A stretch of DNA of 53,892 nucleotides from Prochlorococcus sp. AG-402-N23 (GCA_003216355.1 QCIX01000009.1:1-53892), one strand, 5' to 3'; positions 1-7,264 are shown, counted from the stretch's first letter. The notes: generated by a model from the letters alone, not told the origin. Made by a program: numbers and translations.

Positions 1-61
1 CTGCTTCTCTTCTAGAACAATAACCAACTTCACTTAAATATTTATTTATTCTGGTAGCCAT
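1..61 (-). CDS. S4-domain 23S/16S rRNA pseudouridine synthase, N-terminal fragment
   Basis: Only the first 20 codons lie in the window; the gene continues past the left edge. The start ATG is at 61-59. The visible residues MATRINKYLSEVGYCSRREA match the beginning of the S4 RNA-binding domain of RsuA/RluB/RluE/RluF-type pseudouridine synthases, whose hallmark is RLNKYL(A/S)xxGxxSRREA. The family isomerises uridine in rRNA. Which member it is cannot be told, because the catalytic domain is outside the window. Confidence 0.75.
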   Translation of the reverse strand, partial: MATRINKYLSEVGYCSRREA

Positions 62-211
62 TTTGGATGTTTCATTTTTATCTGCACTAAAAAAATAATT
101 TACTAATCTCCTAATATTTTAGATCGCGTGTCAATTTTAGTTAATATTCTCATTATTGAAACCCAGATTATTTTCTTCAGTAATTAATACCGCAAAGATC
201 TAACTCTCTTT

Positions 212-457
212 TTAATTCCAATTTTTTTCAATTTTGGTCCATCCCTTAGAAAGTAATCTTTCATAAATTTCTCTAGCTAAATCTATTTCAACAGAAACTG
301 TATTTGTCATTACTGGTGGTTTGTTTCCTAATCCCCCCACTATTTTTCCAGTATCTATAAACATATATTCAAAAACTCCATCAATACTCTTATCGTTTTT
401 CATAAATCTTTTAACTTCTGACCCATTTGAATTAATCAACCAATAAGATTTAGCCAT
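212..457 (-). CDS. DUF1651 family small protein (copy 1 of 3)
   Basis: 81 residues, no signal peptide. The start YWLINSNGSEVKRF, the central FIDTGKIVGG and the end IYERLLSKGWTKIE fit DUF1651, a small soluble family of marine Synechococcus and Prochlorococcus whose function is unknown. Related but divergent copies lie at 2979-3227 and 17245-17514; all three share the closing pattern of an acidic helix followed by (L/H)xxGW. It is 32 bp downstream of the SRAP gene on the same strand, so the two may be cotranscribed. Confidence 0.8.
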   Translation of the reverse strand: MAKSYWLINSNGSEVKRFMKNDKSIDGVFEYMFIDTGKIVGGLGNKPPVMTNTVSVEIDLAREIYERLLSKGWTKIEKNWN

Positions 458-489
458 TAATCTAACCTTAGGATTCGTATGCGTGCCAT

Positions 490-1128
490 TTAAAACAAAC
501 TCATTTGATCAGTTTCTTTTTTCTTTACATCCTCTACTAGCCAACCATCAGGGGGCCAACTCATCATGATTGCAAATAATCCTCTTAACTCATCTGCATC
601 TTTTGTTTGCTCTGTCCATTGTTCCTCATATCCATTAGGGATGATCACAGGCATGCGGTGATGTATAGGTTTAATTAAATCATTTGGTTCAGTTGTTAAA
701 ACGCAGCAACTCTCAAGTTCTGCTCCATCTGGTGAAGTCCACTTACTCCAAATTCCGCCCAACCAAAAAGTCTCATAATTCGATTTACGGACACGATATT
801 TTTTTTCAAAAAAACCGCTTGCAGGTATTAGGCACCTTTTATGTTTCCAACTTCCACTAAATAATTTTTTTTCTTCTACGGTTTCTGATCTTGCATTAAA
901 TGGTCTTGGTCTCTCTTTATCAAATGGGTCTTTCGCCCAAGAGGAAATAAAGCCCCATGTCATAAAAGTAGTTTTAATTCTTCCTTCGTTTTTAATTACA
1001 ATCACAGGATCATGAGGTCTTATTAGATTTTGAGTCTCGTATTTAGAATCCAGTCCAAGTGGATAGTCTTGTTTCAAAACCTTTGGCAAATTCTCAAATT
1101 TAGTTTTCAGCTCAAATCTTCCGCACAT
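490..1128 (-). CDS. SRAP domain protein, YedK/HMCES type
   Basis: 212 residues. It begins MCGRF, so Cys2 becomes the N-terminal catalytic residue after Met removal, as in YedK and HMCES. Further family marks are FNARSET (about 77-83), CLIPASGFFE (about 97-106, with the conserved Glu) and IHHRMPVII (about 155-163, with the catalytic His). The family forms a thiazolidine DNA-protein crosslink with abasic sites in single-stranded DNA and so protects replication forks. Length and motifs are complete. Bacterial copies often sit in islands or phages, and here it lies at the edge of a small-gene island. Confidence 0.93.
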   Translation of the reverse strand: MCGRFELKTKFENLPKVLKQDYPLGLDSKYETQNLIRPHDPVIVIKNEGRIKTTFMTWGFISSWAKDPFDKERPRPFNARSETVEEKKLFSGSWKHKRCLIPASGFFEKKYRVRKSNYETFWLGGIWSKWTSPDGAELESCCVLTTEPNDLIKPIHHRMPVIIPNGYEEQWTEQTKDADELRGLFAIMMSWPPDGWLVEDVKKKETDQMSLF

Positions 1129-1302
1129 TGATTTTTAAAATCTTTAAAAAACTAACTTAAAAAAGCAGCAAATTTTTCCTTATTTTAGATCTACTTTCAG
1201 TTTTCTCAAATAAAAAAACAATTTTTTGATAGTAGAAAGTTTTTAATCCAAATAATTAAAAGAAAATATAGATATTGAAAAGCTTCCTCAAATTTAATTT
1301 GA

Positions 1303-1467
1303 ATGTTTGAAAATAAATTTATGACAGATCCGATTCTTTATTTATCTATGATATTGGGACTTGGAGGAGTTTATGTACTAATCTCTTCCTTCCATGATGA
1401 TGACGATGGTGATGATGATGGAGAAAAATATATTTATAATCTCGAACAAACTTATTTAGCAAGATAG
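1303..1467 (+). CDS. Small membrane protein with an acidic tail
   Basis: 54 residues from ATG 1303, or 48 from the in-frame ATG at 1321. A hydrophobic segment (ILYLSMILGLGGVYVLISS) is followed by an Asp-rich stretch HDDDDGDDDGE and a short polar tail. I do not recognise the family. It resembles other one-helix picocyanobacterial proteins in the window, such as 3514-3627, which also has an acidic tail after one helix. It is too short for similarity alone to prove it is expressed. Confidence 0.5.
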   Translation: MFENKFMTDPILYLSMILGLGGVYVLISSFHDDDDGDDDGEKYIYNLEQTYLAR

Positions 1468-1716
1468 TTGATTTGTTTATAAAGACACATTATTTTCAAA
1501 AAGTTTCTCGCAAAAACAAGCTACCACTAAAAATAGATTTATAGGAACAACGAAAATATCTTGTTTCTTTGCAAAATTTACCTGTTAATTATATTAATTT
1601 TTTAATTAGGTTGTTGGTCCTATATCCGTATATGTTTGTGCCTTAAACCGTACATTTTTATTAGTCGATTAATAATCATCCCTAGTTAGAACTTAGTGGT
1701 AACGGAGATAAATTAA

Positions 1717-1902
1717 ATGCCTTCAACGCCAATAAAATCTTGTAATAAATATGTGTTGAGTTACAAAGATTCAACAAATAAGACACAAGAAGTTGGCTTC
1801 TACGCGCGAGATGCATACGATTGCCTAATGCTTGCGAGAGAATTCAACACTTACGTACATGACAATCCAGGATCTGTAATCAGAATCCAACAAAAATTTT
1901 GA
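1717..1902 (+). CDS. Small conserved hypothetical protein, 61 aa
   Basis: A soluble 61-residue protein starting MPSTPIKSCNKYVLSYK. It has an aromatic-rich middle (VGFYARDAYDCLMLAREFN) and ends in a basic tail. AACGGAGA lies about 10 bp before the ATG and serves as ribosome-binding site. It is followed after 11 bp by another short gene (1914-2078), probably in the same transcript. The style is that of conserved picocyanobacterial hypotheticals; no function can be assigned. Confidence 0.7.
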   Translation: MPSTPIKSCNKYVLSYKDSTNKTQEVGFYARDAYDCLMLAREFNTYVHDNPGSVIRIQQKF

Positions 1903-1913
1903 GGAAATTAATT

Positions 1914-2078
1914 ATGAATTTAAAAAGATCACCATTCGCAATTCAAGATAAAAATGCAAGAGATCTTGATAATGCAAAAGATTACCCAACAATTGCAGAT
2001 TTAATGAGAGAACAGAAAGTTCCACAAGATTACGCAAATACAGTTCACCATCGTAGAGATTTAGACTCTCTCGGTTAG
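1914..2078 (+). CDS. Small hypothetical protein, 54 aa
   Basis: 54 residues, MNLKRSPFAIQDKNARDL to RRDLDSLG. It is polar and charged with no membrane segment. A good ribosome-binding site (GAGGAAAT) directly follows the stop of the upstream 61-aa gene, which supports a two-gene operon. Family not recognised. Confidence 0.55.
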   Translation: MNLKRSPFAIQDKNARDLDNAKDYPTIADLMREQKVPQDYANTVHHRRDLDSLG

Positions 2079-2146
2079 TTTACGAAAATGGCTATTTACT
2101 AATTTTTAAAAATTAAAGATTATGATTAATTTGATCTACGATTCAA

Positions 2147-2314
2147 TCATAAAATAATATTTTCTTCCTCAAGTTTTTTTTTAAGCTCTACAGGCATATA
2201 TGCAATATCTTTTTTTATTGCATTAATTGCATCTTTATACTTTTCAGGTTCAGCTAAAAGCATTTTTATTAAATTGTATTGACTTTCAACTTCTTCAGAA
2301 GAAAATTTTCCCAT
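2147..2314 (-). CDS. Small hypothetical protein, 55 aa, helical
   Basis: 55 residues, MGKFSSEEVESQYNLIKMLL to LKKKLEEENIIL. It is rich in Lys and Glu, predicted alpha-helical and soluble. It is on the same strand as the DUF3303 gene, 60 bp downstream of it. Family not recognised. Confidence 0.5.
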   Translation of the reverse strand: MGKFSSEEVESQYNLIKMLLAEPEKYKDAINAIKKDIAYMPVELKKKLEEENIIL

Positions 2315-2374
2315 AAAAAATATGTACCACCCTTTTATATTAAATCAAAAGTCAAACATCAAAAAGATTATTTA

Positions 2375-2686
2375 TTAGTTAGAGGCTGCTGCAATTTCTT
2401 TATGAACGGAGAGAAATTCTTTATCCGTTAGAACTGGTGTAACTTCAATTTCTACGCCAAAATTATCGACCCAGATACTACTCCATTTCCAAATATTCTG
2501 ATGGTTTGAAGATTCAACTATTGCCCAACCATTAGCTCCCTCAGGATTTACTACTCGATTAAGAACTTTAAACCCATCAAATTCATCACCTTCGCATCCT
2601 CCTTCCACAAAACCCGCAAAAGCTTCAGCCCCTTGCATATGACTTTCTTGATCTGGAAATTGCCAGTGTACGATGTAAGTTTGCAT
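2375..2686 (-). CDS. DUF3303 family protein
   Basis: 103 residues. MQTYIVHWQFPD, EGGCEGDEFDGFKVL, GANGWAIVESSNH and VTPVLTDKEF are the characteristic blocks of DUF3303, a small soluble cyanobacterial family of unknown function with a probable ferredoxin-like (dimeric alpha-beta barrel) fold. The full family length is present. DUF3764 proteins elsewhere in the window (8026-8301, 12287-12568) have the same general size and also look like small alpha-beta proteins, but I see no clear sequence link. Confidence 0.85.
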   Translation of the reverse strand: MQTYIVHWQFPDQESHMQGAEAFAGFVEGGCEGDEFDGFKVLNRVVNPEGANGWAIVESSNHQNIWKWSSIWVDNFGVEIEVTPVLTDKEFLSVHKEIAAASN

Positions 2687-2788
2687 GAATAAAAATATTT
2701 TTTTTATTATTAATTATCAAATTTAAAAATTAAATAAAAAGTCTTTAAACACTAATTAAAAACTCATTAACCTAAGGGCAAGAAAACA

Positions 2789-2978
2789 AAAAAAAAGACT
2801 CTTACGAGCCTAGGTGATGGGGACTCCTATAATGACAAATTAAACAGAAACAAACAACCCCATCAATAGGTAATTTTAAATACTTACAAACACCATATGT
2901 AGTGCTAAGATTTTAAAAAGGCTGGGTGATGGGGATTATCCCGCTTTTTGATTGGGGCGAAGCTAACGCCCTTTTTTT
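2789..2978. promoter_or_regulatory. Structured leader with repeated TGATGGGG segments and terminator hairpins
   Basis: TGATGGGG occurs at 2815-2822 and again at 2927-2934, both in the context CT(A/G)GGTGATGGGGA. Between them, CCCCATCA at 2858-2865 is the exact complement of either copy, so two exclusive pairings are possible. A GC hairpin (GGGCG/CGCCC, about 2954-2971) followed by seven T ends right at the ATG of the DUF1651 gene at 2979. A second hairpin with CTTTTT lies at about 2916-2949. On the minus strand, GGCTC-GTAA-GAGTC followed by T9 (2789-2812) is a good terminator. An attenuator-like leader or a pair of small RNAs would explain it; neither is proven. Confidence 0.45.
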
Positions 2979-3227
2979 ATGGAAAAATTTACTTTAATCA
3001 ATAAAGCCAGACCGAGGATTAAATTATTTGAACCTTTTGAAGATAGTTCTAAGAACTCTTCTATGGTTAATGGAATTTTAATCTCTTATGGTTGCGTTTT
3101 TAAGCGATCAAGTAAGCCAGTTATGAAAGGCTCTAGGGTTGAATCTATCGAAGAAGCGAGAAAAGAATATAAAAAACTATTAGAGGAAGGCTGGGAAAAA
3201 ACTTATAGATTCAACTTTTTTTATTAA
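2979..3227 (+). CDS. DUF1651-like small protein (copy 2 of 3)
   Basis: 82 residues. It starts MEKFTLINKARPRIKLFEPF and ends with a helix EEARKEYKKLLEEGWEKTY, the same ending as the DUF1651 proteins at 212-457 and 17245-17514. The middle is divergent, so family membership is likely but not certain. The ATG directly abuts a T7 tract preceded by a GC hairpin, leaving no visible ribosome-binding site outside the hairpin. This suggests controlled or leaderless expression, or a downstream start. Confidence 0.65.
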   Translation: MEKFTLINKARPRIKLFEPFEDSSKNSSMVNGILISYGCVFKRSSKPVMKGSRVESIEEARKEYKKLLEEGWEKTYRFNFFY

Positions 3228-3312
3228 AAAAAATGGTAAGTAGGTACTTTACCTAAAATTTGACATTATTAAAAATTAATTGCTAGATAAGCTTCAAAAT
3301 GGAAGATTGAAC

Positions 3313-3480
3313 ATGAAAAAAGACATTTATTCTAATAATAAAGATTCAGATGCTTTGGAAAGTTTTTTCGAATGTATAACTTCTTGTAGCATCAATAGTG
3401 AGGGATTAGATTGCACAACAGCATGTTATGTAAAACATTTAGAACCAAACAATATTAATTACCCATTGAAATTTTCATAA
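3313..3480 (+). CDS. Cysteine-motif small protein, 55 aa
   Basis: I chose ATG 3313 because GGAAG lies 8 bp upstream; a TTG at 3280 is in frame but has no ribosome-binding site. The protein carries four cysteines in the order FFECITSCS...GLDCTTACYV, a paired CxxxC arrangement typical of a short picocyanobacterial hypothetical family. The cysteines could form disulphides or bind metal, but this is inference. No signal peptide is visible. Confidence 0.65.
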   Translation: MKKDIYSNNKDSDALESFFECITSCSINSEGLDCTTACYVKHLEPNNINYPLKFS

Positions 3481-3513
3481 GCAAAGCTTATTAATAATTG
3501 TTATACTTCGTTG

Positions 3514-3627
3514 ATGTTATTTCCACCTCCTCAAGTTATTTTTGGGCTATTGCTTTTATCTATAGCAGTAGTTCTCATCTGGGATATTAGATACAATCCT
3601 TTTGGAGAAGACGAAGACGGAATTTAA
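3514..3627 (+). CDS. Single-helix membrane peptide, 37 aa
   Basis: MLFPPPQVIFGLLLLSIAVV then LIWDIRYNPFGEDEDGI: one hydrophobic helix and an acidic C-terminus. It begins 33 bp after the stop of the cysteine-motif gene. Size and shape match small thylakoid or plasma-membrane proteins of picocyanobacteria, but the family is not recognised. Confidence 0.5.
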   Translation: MLFPPPQVIFGLLLLSIAVVLIWDIRYNPFGEDEDGI

Positions 3628-3630
3628 TCT

Positions 3631-3747
3631 TCAACTAGGAAGCTGATTTGTAGGTGGTGCGTGAAATCGCCGTTTCTTTCTTTTGAGTCTTTTGTAGGCG
3701 GCTAAAGAGCCTAAAAATAACAATGTAATAACTATTGAGTTAACCAT
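3631..3747 (-). CDS. Small membrane peptide with a basic tail, 38 aa
   Basis: MVNSIVITLLFLGSLAAYKR followed by LKRKKRRFHAPPTNQLPS. It has one hydrophobic segment and a strongly basic cytoplasmic-type stretch. Its stop codon is 3 bp past the stop of the convergent gene at 3514-3627. Family not recognised. Confidence 0.45.
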   Translation of the reverse strand: MVNSIVITLLFLGSLAAYKRLKRKKRRFHAPPTNQLPS

Positions 3748-3926
3748 ATCAAGTAGTTTTATATATATAAAAACAAATATGTTCTAAATATCAATGATTA
3801 AAGTTATTTTTTTCAAAAAGTGACTGATTATATACTAATTTTTAATTTTTAGCTTTGACATTAGGTACCCTAAACAACCAAGAGCAAATGCTTATCTGAC
3901 CAAAAGTAATTGCTATGTAATAAGAA

Positions 3927-4031
3927 TCACTTTTTCTTATTCCTCATTTGATATTGCAGAACAGCTTTTAGGTGTTGTACTTCTTTTTCTAAAGTCTCAA
4001 TTCTTTTTTCTAGTTCTTCATTAGTTGCCAT
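3927..4031 (-). CDS. Short coiled-coil protein, 34 aa
   Basis: MATNEELEKRIETLEKEVQH then LKAVLQYQMRNKKK. Heptad spacing of Leu, Ile and Val (L7, I11, L14, V18, L21, V24) indicates a short coiled coil. Such mini coiled-coil ORFs recur in picocyanobacteria; the function is unknown. Confidence 0.5.
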   Translation of the reverse strand: MATNEELEKRIETLEKEVQHLKAVLQYQMRNKKK

Positions 4032-4176
4032 ATTTTTTAAAGATAAATTCCTTGATATTTATACTATTAAAAAAGCGACTTAATACTCATGGTAAATGTT
4101 TAATAAGTAATAGAACCTATTGATGCACATAATCTCTCTAGATAAATTATGCAGAGTATAAATTTAGAGGTAATTT

Positions 4177-4320
4177 ATGAGTGGAGATTATGAGACACTA
4201 GAAATAAATCAACCTAAAATTACATATTTTCAGAAAAGATCCGAAAATAATACAAAATGGTTAGATGAATTAATCAACCAAATTGAAGATATGAAAAACA
4301 ATATATCCAAATCTGCTTAA
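4177..4320 (+). CDS. Small hypothetical protein, 47 aa
   Basis: MSGDYETLEINQPKITYFQK followed by a helical end (WLDELINQIEDMKNNISKSA). AGAGG lies 6 bp before the ATG. Its TAA overlaps the ATG of the next short reading frame (TAATG), which begins a chain of tightly coupled small genes running to 5149. Confidence 0.55.
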   Translation: MSGDYETLEINQPKITYFQKRSENNTKWLDELINQIEDMKNNISKSA

Positions 4321-4436
4321 TGACAGAAAAAGAATTGAAGGAATTAGAGAAATTTGCAAAAAAAAAATTGATACGATGACGAGCTAAAAGATATATATTT
4401 AAGGGAAGTTATTGACAGAAATAAAAAATACGAATG
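4320..4436 (+). pseudogene. Small gene interrupted by a frameshift and stop
   Basis: The frame opened by the overlapping TAATG encodes MTEKELKELEKFAKKKLIR and then stops at 4377-4379. In another frame, beginning at about 4375, the text reads DDELKDIYLREVIDRNKKYE and ends TGA at 4435-4437, overlapping the ATG of the next gene (ATGA). The two halves look like one approximately 38-residue protein broken after an A10 run. Simple slippage by one base runs into another TGA, so at least two changes, or one insertion beyond the run, are needed. A sequencing error is possible. Confidence 0.5.
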
Positions 4437-4664
4437 AGATCCAATTTTCGACCAAATATTCGACTAGCTACAAACATTCTTTTAGTTATTGGTACTTTTG
4501 CTATTGCTTTAAAAATTGCTCCAATAGCAGAGGTATATAATGAAAAAAATTTATGTATAAAATATTTAAAACATCAAATAGATCGAGACAAACTTATCAA
4601 AAGACTGAAAATAGTTAAACAAGCAAATCCATCCAGTATTTGTGATTCTATCCTTAAAAGTTAA
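4434..4664 (+). CDS. Small membrane-anchored protein, 76 aa
   Basis: An N-terminal hydrophobic helix (ATNILLVIGTFAIALKIAPI, about 12-31) is followed by a basic polar domain with two cysteines (NLCIKYLKHQ and SSICDSI). The start overlaps the end of the broken reading frame upstream (ATGA), and the stop is 2 bp before the next gene, so it is the centre of a coupled cluster. Family not recognised. Confidence 0.6.
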   Translation: MRSNFRPNIRLATNILLVIGTFAIALKIAPIAEVYNEKNLCIKYLKHQIDRDKLIKRLKIVKQANPSSICDSILKS

Positions 4665-4666
4665 AA

Positions 4667-4888
4667 ATGCGTATTATTCTTAGAAATTTTAAATTTTTTA
4701 TTTTTTTATTTCTCTTATCTCTAAATCTCAATAATTATTCTCTTTCACATATGAGAGGTACATTTCTTTCTGAGGAGGAAGCTGAAAAAAGGGCTTTAGA
4801 ACTTGGTTGCGAAGGAGTACATAAGAACCAGGATAAATGGATGCCATGCAAAAACGAGAAAGAATTACATATTTATTTGAGGAAATAG
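4667..4888 (+). CDS. DUF3721-like exported small protein
   Basis: 73 residues. An N-terminal signal sequence (FKFFIFLFLLSLNLNNYSLS) precedes a compact domain reading MRGTFLSEEEAEKRALELGC, then EGVHKN, DKWMPCKNEKELHIYL. The last blocks match the pattern I associate with DUF3721: two cysteines, a WMPC motif and an LHxYL end. It probably acts outside the plasma membrane or in the thylakoid lumen. The next gene begins at the adjacent base, so the two are likely translated together. Function unknown. Confidence 0.7.
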   Translation: MRIILRNFKFFIFLFLLSLNLNNYSLSHMRGTFLSEEEAEKRALELGCEGVHKNQDKWMPCKNEKELHIYLRK

Positions 4889-5149
4889 ATGGAAAGATTA
4901 AAAACCAATAAAAGAAAAATTCACAGAAAAATAACCGCAATTTCAGCAATCCCCTTACTAATTACTATTGTATCTGGGACTATTTATAGTATTCTTCAAC
5001 CATTAGGAGTAGATGCTTTTTGGTTAATAAAATGGCATACGGGTAATTTTGGCATTATTAATTTACAACCTTTTTACTCTATATTTCTTGGTATAGCTTC
5101 AATAATCTCAATAATATCTGGCGTTAAACTATTACAAAAACAATCTTAG
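4889..5149 (+). CDS. PepSY-TM-like small membrane protein
   Basis: 86 residues with two hydrophobic helices (ISAIPLLITIVSGTIYSIL, about 19-37; and the C-terminal IFLGIASIISIISGVKLL). The RKIHRKIT start, a Gly-containing first helix and the WHTGNFG motif between helices resemble the membrane-anchor halves of PepSY-associated TM proteins. It follows the DUF3721-like gene with no spacer. A pair of an exported small protein and a membrane partner is a reasonable inference, not shown. Confidence 0.6.
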   Translation: MERLKTNKRKIHRKITAISAIPLLITIVSGTIYSILQPLGVDAFWLIKWHTGNFGIINLQPFYSIFLGIASIISIISGVKLLQKQS

Positions 5150-5177
5150 ATATATTCTAAGTCAAGCCAAAATCTAA

Positions 5178-5375
5178 CTAATTAATACTATTTGCGCCAC
5201 CACTTACTAAGAAAATTATCGCTCCTAATGCCATTGTTGCTACACCCATATAAGGATATTTCTTAATTCTTGATTTAGTAATTGGAAGCCATGAAAGGTA
5301 TCTATCAGATTTATTTAATTCATTTCTTTGTCTAGGTGGCAATCCTAATTCTTCTCTTCTTTTAGCTTCGCCCAT
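5178..5375 (-). CDS. DUF2839 family protein (copy 1 of 2)
   Basis: 65 residues. The start MGEAKRREELGLPPRQRNE is the DUF2839 signature. A basic linker leads to one C-terminal membrane helix (YMGVATMALGAIIFLVSGG). The family is cyanobacterial and of unknown role. A second copy with the same MGE(A/S)KRR start is at 7581-7796. Confidence 0.85.
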   Translation of the reverse strand: MGEAKRREELGLPPRQRNELNKSDRYLSWLPITKSRIKKYPYMGVATMALGAIIFLVSGGANSIN

Positions 5376-5481
5376 AATCTTAAATTTGTTTATGAATCAA
5401 TATTAAAAATTATGTTCCACACCTGCGAGTTAACTTTATTAAAAACAGAGGTCATTTATAAATAAACAAATTATTTAAAAT

Positions 5482-5628
5482 TTATTTAGCCTTCTTTAAA
5501 TATAGATTCTTTGTATTTGCCTGATCTGATGTAAATAACAAAATTAAGATAGTTCCAACTAGAAATGAAAAAATCATTGTCAAACCAACAACTTCAACCA
5601 TTTCACTAGGCAGATAATTTAGAAACAT
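5482..5628 (-). CDS. Single-helix membrane protein, 48 aa
   Basis: MFLNYLPSEMVEVVGLTMIF continuing into SFLVGTILILLFTS, then a basic tail ending LYLKKAK. It has one long hydrophobic helix. It is unrecognised but well formed, on the same strand as the DUF2839 gene that follows after about 100 bp. Confidence 0.5.
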   Translation of the reverse strand: MFLNYLPSEMVEVVGLTMIFSFLVGTILILLFTSDQANTKNLYLKKAK

Positions 5629-5783
5629 TAATGAATAGATCTCTTATCTTAAACTTAGCAATTGTATTTTTTATGTAAAGTAAGTATTCCTTATTAAATT
5701 TCAAAAAGAACTTTCTGAGACTTTTTAATCTTTATTTATTTTTATTTGCGGGATAAATCTACTTCTGGCCGATCACAATTTTC

Positions 5784-6074
5784 TTACTTAGCTATTCCTA
5801 CTTTCTTAAGCAATTTCAGGTAAGGCAAGGCCCAATTACCAAAGGTAAAAGAGATTGTCGTATTTTTTGTTGTTGGTAATAATGTTTTAGAACGTGTAAA
5901 GGCTAATTTAGAAAATATCTTAATAGTCTCTGCTTCTAGATTATCCATATACAATTTTTTTTGAACACCTCGATCTTTCTTTTGGGGCAAATAATTTTCT
6001 ATGAACCATAAAACTTGATCTAAATTTGATTTATTGGGTGAGGTTTTAATTTGTTTATTTTTCTTTTTAAACAT
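5784..6074 (-). CDS. Hypothetical protein, 96 aa
   Basis: Very basic N-terminus (MFKKKNKQIKTSPNKSN), then a mixed soluble domain containing VLWFIENYLPQ and FGNWALPYLKLLKKVG. No membrane segment or known motif. I do not recognise the family. Confidence 0.5.
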   Translation of the reverse strand: MFKKKNKQIKTSPNKSNLDQVLWFIENYLPQKKDRGVQKKLYMDNLEAETIKIFSKLAFTRSKTLLPTTKNTTISFTFGNWALPYLKLLKKVGIAK

Positions 6075-6213
6075 ATTTATTTACCTCTTAATTACTGAAT
6101 TAAATTTGCCATTTATATAATTTAAATCAATAGTAAAAGCATCAAAATTATGATCTTTTTAACAATAGATAATCGGAAAAATAAATTAATAATTACGTTG
6201 TTTTTATAAAAAT

Positions 6214-6240
6214 AAAAAAAGAGGGATAAAATCCCCCTTT
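6214..6240 (-). terminator. Rho-independent terminator of the riboswitch peptide gene
   Basis: On the minus strand, GGGGGAT-TTT-ATCCCTC is followed by seven T. It lies about 24 bp past the stop of the 56-aa gene and closes the riboswitch transcript. Confidence 0.75.
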
Positions 6241-6263
6241 ATAGATCAGTTTCAAAAAAGAAT

Positions 6264-6434
6264 TTAATTTTTTGAGTCTTTCAATTTCATTTCTTTTTGT
6301 GTTTTACTGATTCTTTCTTCAAAGACGGATCTTCTGTATGGAGTAACTTCTCCACTTTTAGTTGCCAAAAGTTGGGCTTCATATAGCCTATTGGCTCTTT
6401 TGATTTTTTCTCTTATTTGTAAGAGGTTATTCAT
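6264..6434 (-). CDS. Small basic protein downstream of a glutamine riboswitch, 56 aa
   Basis: 56 residues, MNNLLQIREKIKRANRLYEA to QKEMKLKDSKN, with a conserved-looking centre TPYRRSVFEERISKTQ. It is soluble, helical and basic. It starts about 20 bp after a leader that matches the downstream-peptide type of glutamine aptamer and is followed by a terminator, so it forms a one-gene unit. Published work placed such motifs before short peptide genes in Prochlorococcus and Synechococcus (overlapping the ncRNA Yfr6). Its product probably responds to nitrogen status, but its target is not visible here. Confidence 0.8.
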   Translation of the reverse strand: MNNLLQIREKIKRANRLYEAQLLATKSGEVTPYRRSVFEERISKTQKEMKLKDSKN

Positions 6435-6451
6435 GGTCTTTTGCAGTTAAT

Positions 6452-6515
6452 GAGAATCCCGTTCCCTACTCCCATATCATGCGTCCAGAGATATAAACTT
6501 GGATGAACGTTAATG
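6452..6515 (-). promoter_or_regulatory. Glutamine riboswitch, downstream-peptide type
   Basis: Read on the minus strand, the leader has CGTTCATCC (6509-6501), GGACG (6486-6482), GGGAGTAGGGAACGGG and then the gene start. CGTTC (6505-6509) pairs with GAACG (6460-6464) as the closing P1 helix, and ATCC pairs with the GGA of GGACG. The purine-rich AGTAGG element lies between, as in the glnA/downstream-peptide RNA family now known to bind L-glutamine. A second CGTTCA copy at 6514-6519 (plus-strand TGAACG) could compete for P1. Confidence 0.75.
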
Positions 6516-6622
6516 AACGATAACATCTTCAAAAAAATTCCGCGAGAGTAATTTTTACTAATTTTTCTCAAAAAAATAAACATTGCATAAATAGAATAAA
6601 TAAGCCTTTAAGAATAAGTAAA

Positions 6623-6898
6623 TTAAGATAAAAAAATTGTTTGTGACCCATCATTATTATCCTGAATCATTATTTTTTTATTTGGGAAAATATCTGATAA
6701 TATTCTTTTCAAATTTGAATTATCTGAAGAAATTATATTACTCATATTTTTTGAATTAATTTTCCAATTTTCATCTACAAAAAGTTCTTTATCATCACCT
6801 TTTTTATTCTCCAGTGATGTCTTATTTAGAATCTTAAGTAACAGTTCTGAATCATAATCTTTAAATTCTTCAGGGCTCTCTTTTGAATTTTCAATCAT
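6623..6898 (-). CDS. Hypothetical acidic protein, 91 aa
   Basis: MIENSKESPEEFKDYDSELL then LKILNKTS, with a C-terminal half rich in Asn and Ser ending in QDNNDGSQTIFLS. It is soluble and low in complexity. I do not recognise it. Confidence 0.45.
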   Translation of the reverse strand: MIENSKESPEEFKDYDSELLLKILNKTSLENKKGDDKELFVDENWKINSKNMSNIISSDNSNLKRILSDIFPNKKIMIQDNNDGSQTIFLS

Positions 6899-7123
6899 TA
6901 TTTAGATATCTAATGTTTCTAAATCTTGCATGAGAAATTTGAAGAATACAAGGTATTAATTACCTAAAAATTTCTCTCAAGATAAAAAATCCGGATTCTA
7001 TTATAATAATTTTCTTTAGAAAATTTAATTCCAAATTAACCAAAGAATGATATTTAAAAAGATTAATTAATCATTTACACCATTTATTTACTTGTTAAGT
7101 TGCAATTAAGGGATTCAGAAAAG

Positions 7124-7255
7124 ATGCCAAGAGTAATTAACAAAAAAATTAGACTTTTAAGATGGTTAAACTCAGGCATGATAATACCATTTATTATTAC
7201 GGCTGCATCCTCATCAATCATTCTTTATGGTCTTTTATTTATACTAATAAAATAG
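7124..7255 (+). CDS. Single-helix membrane peptide, 43 aa
   Basis: MPRVINKKIRLLRWLNSGMI followed by a hydrophobic helix (IPFIITAASSSIILYGLLFI). The basic N-terminus predicts a cytoplasmic N-end. AAGGGAT lies about 14 bp upstream of the start. Family not recognised. Confidence 0.5.
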   Translation: MPRVINKKIRLLRWLNSGMIIPFIITAASSSIILYGLLFILIK

Positions 7256-7264
7256 TTTTCTAAC

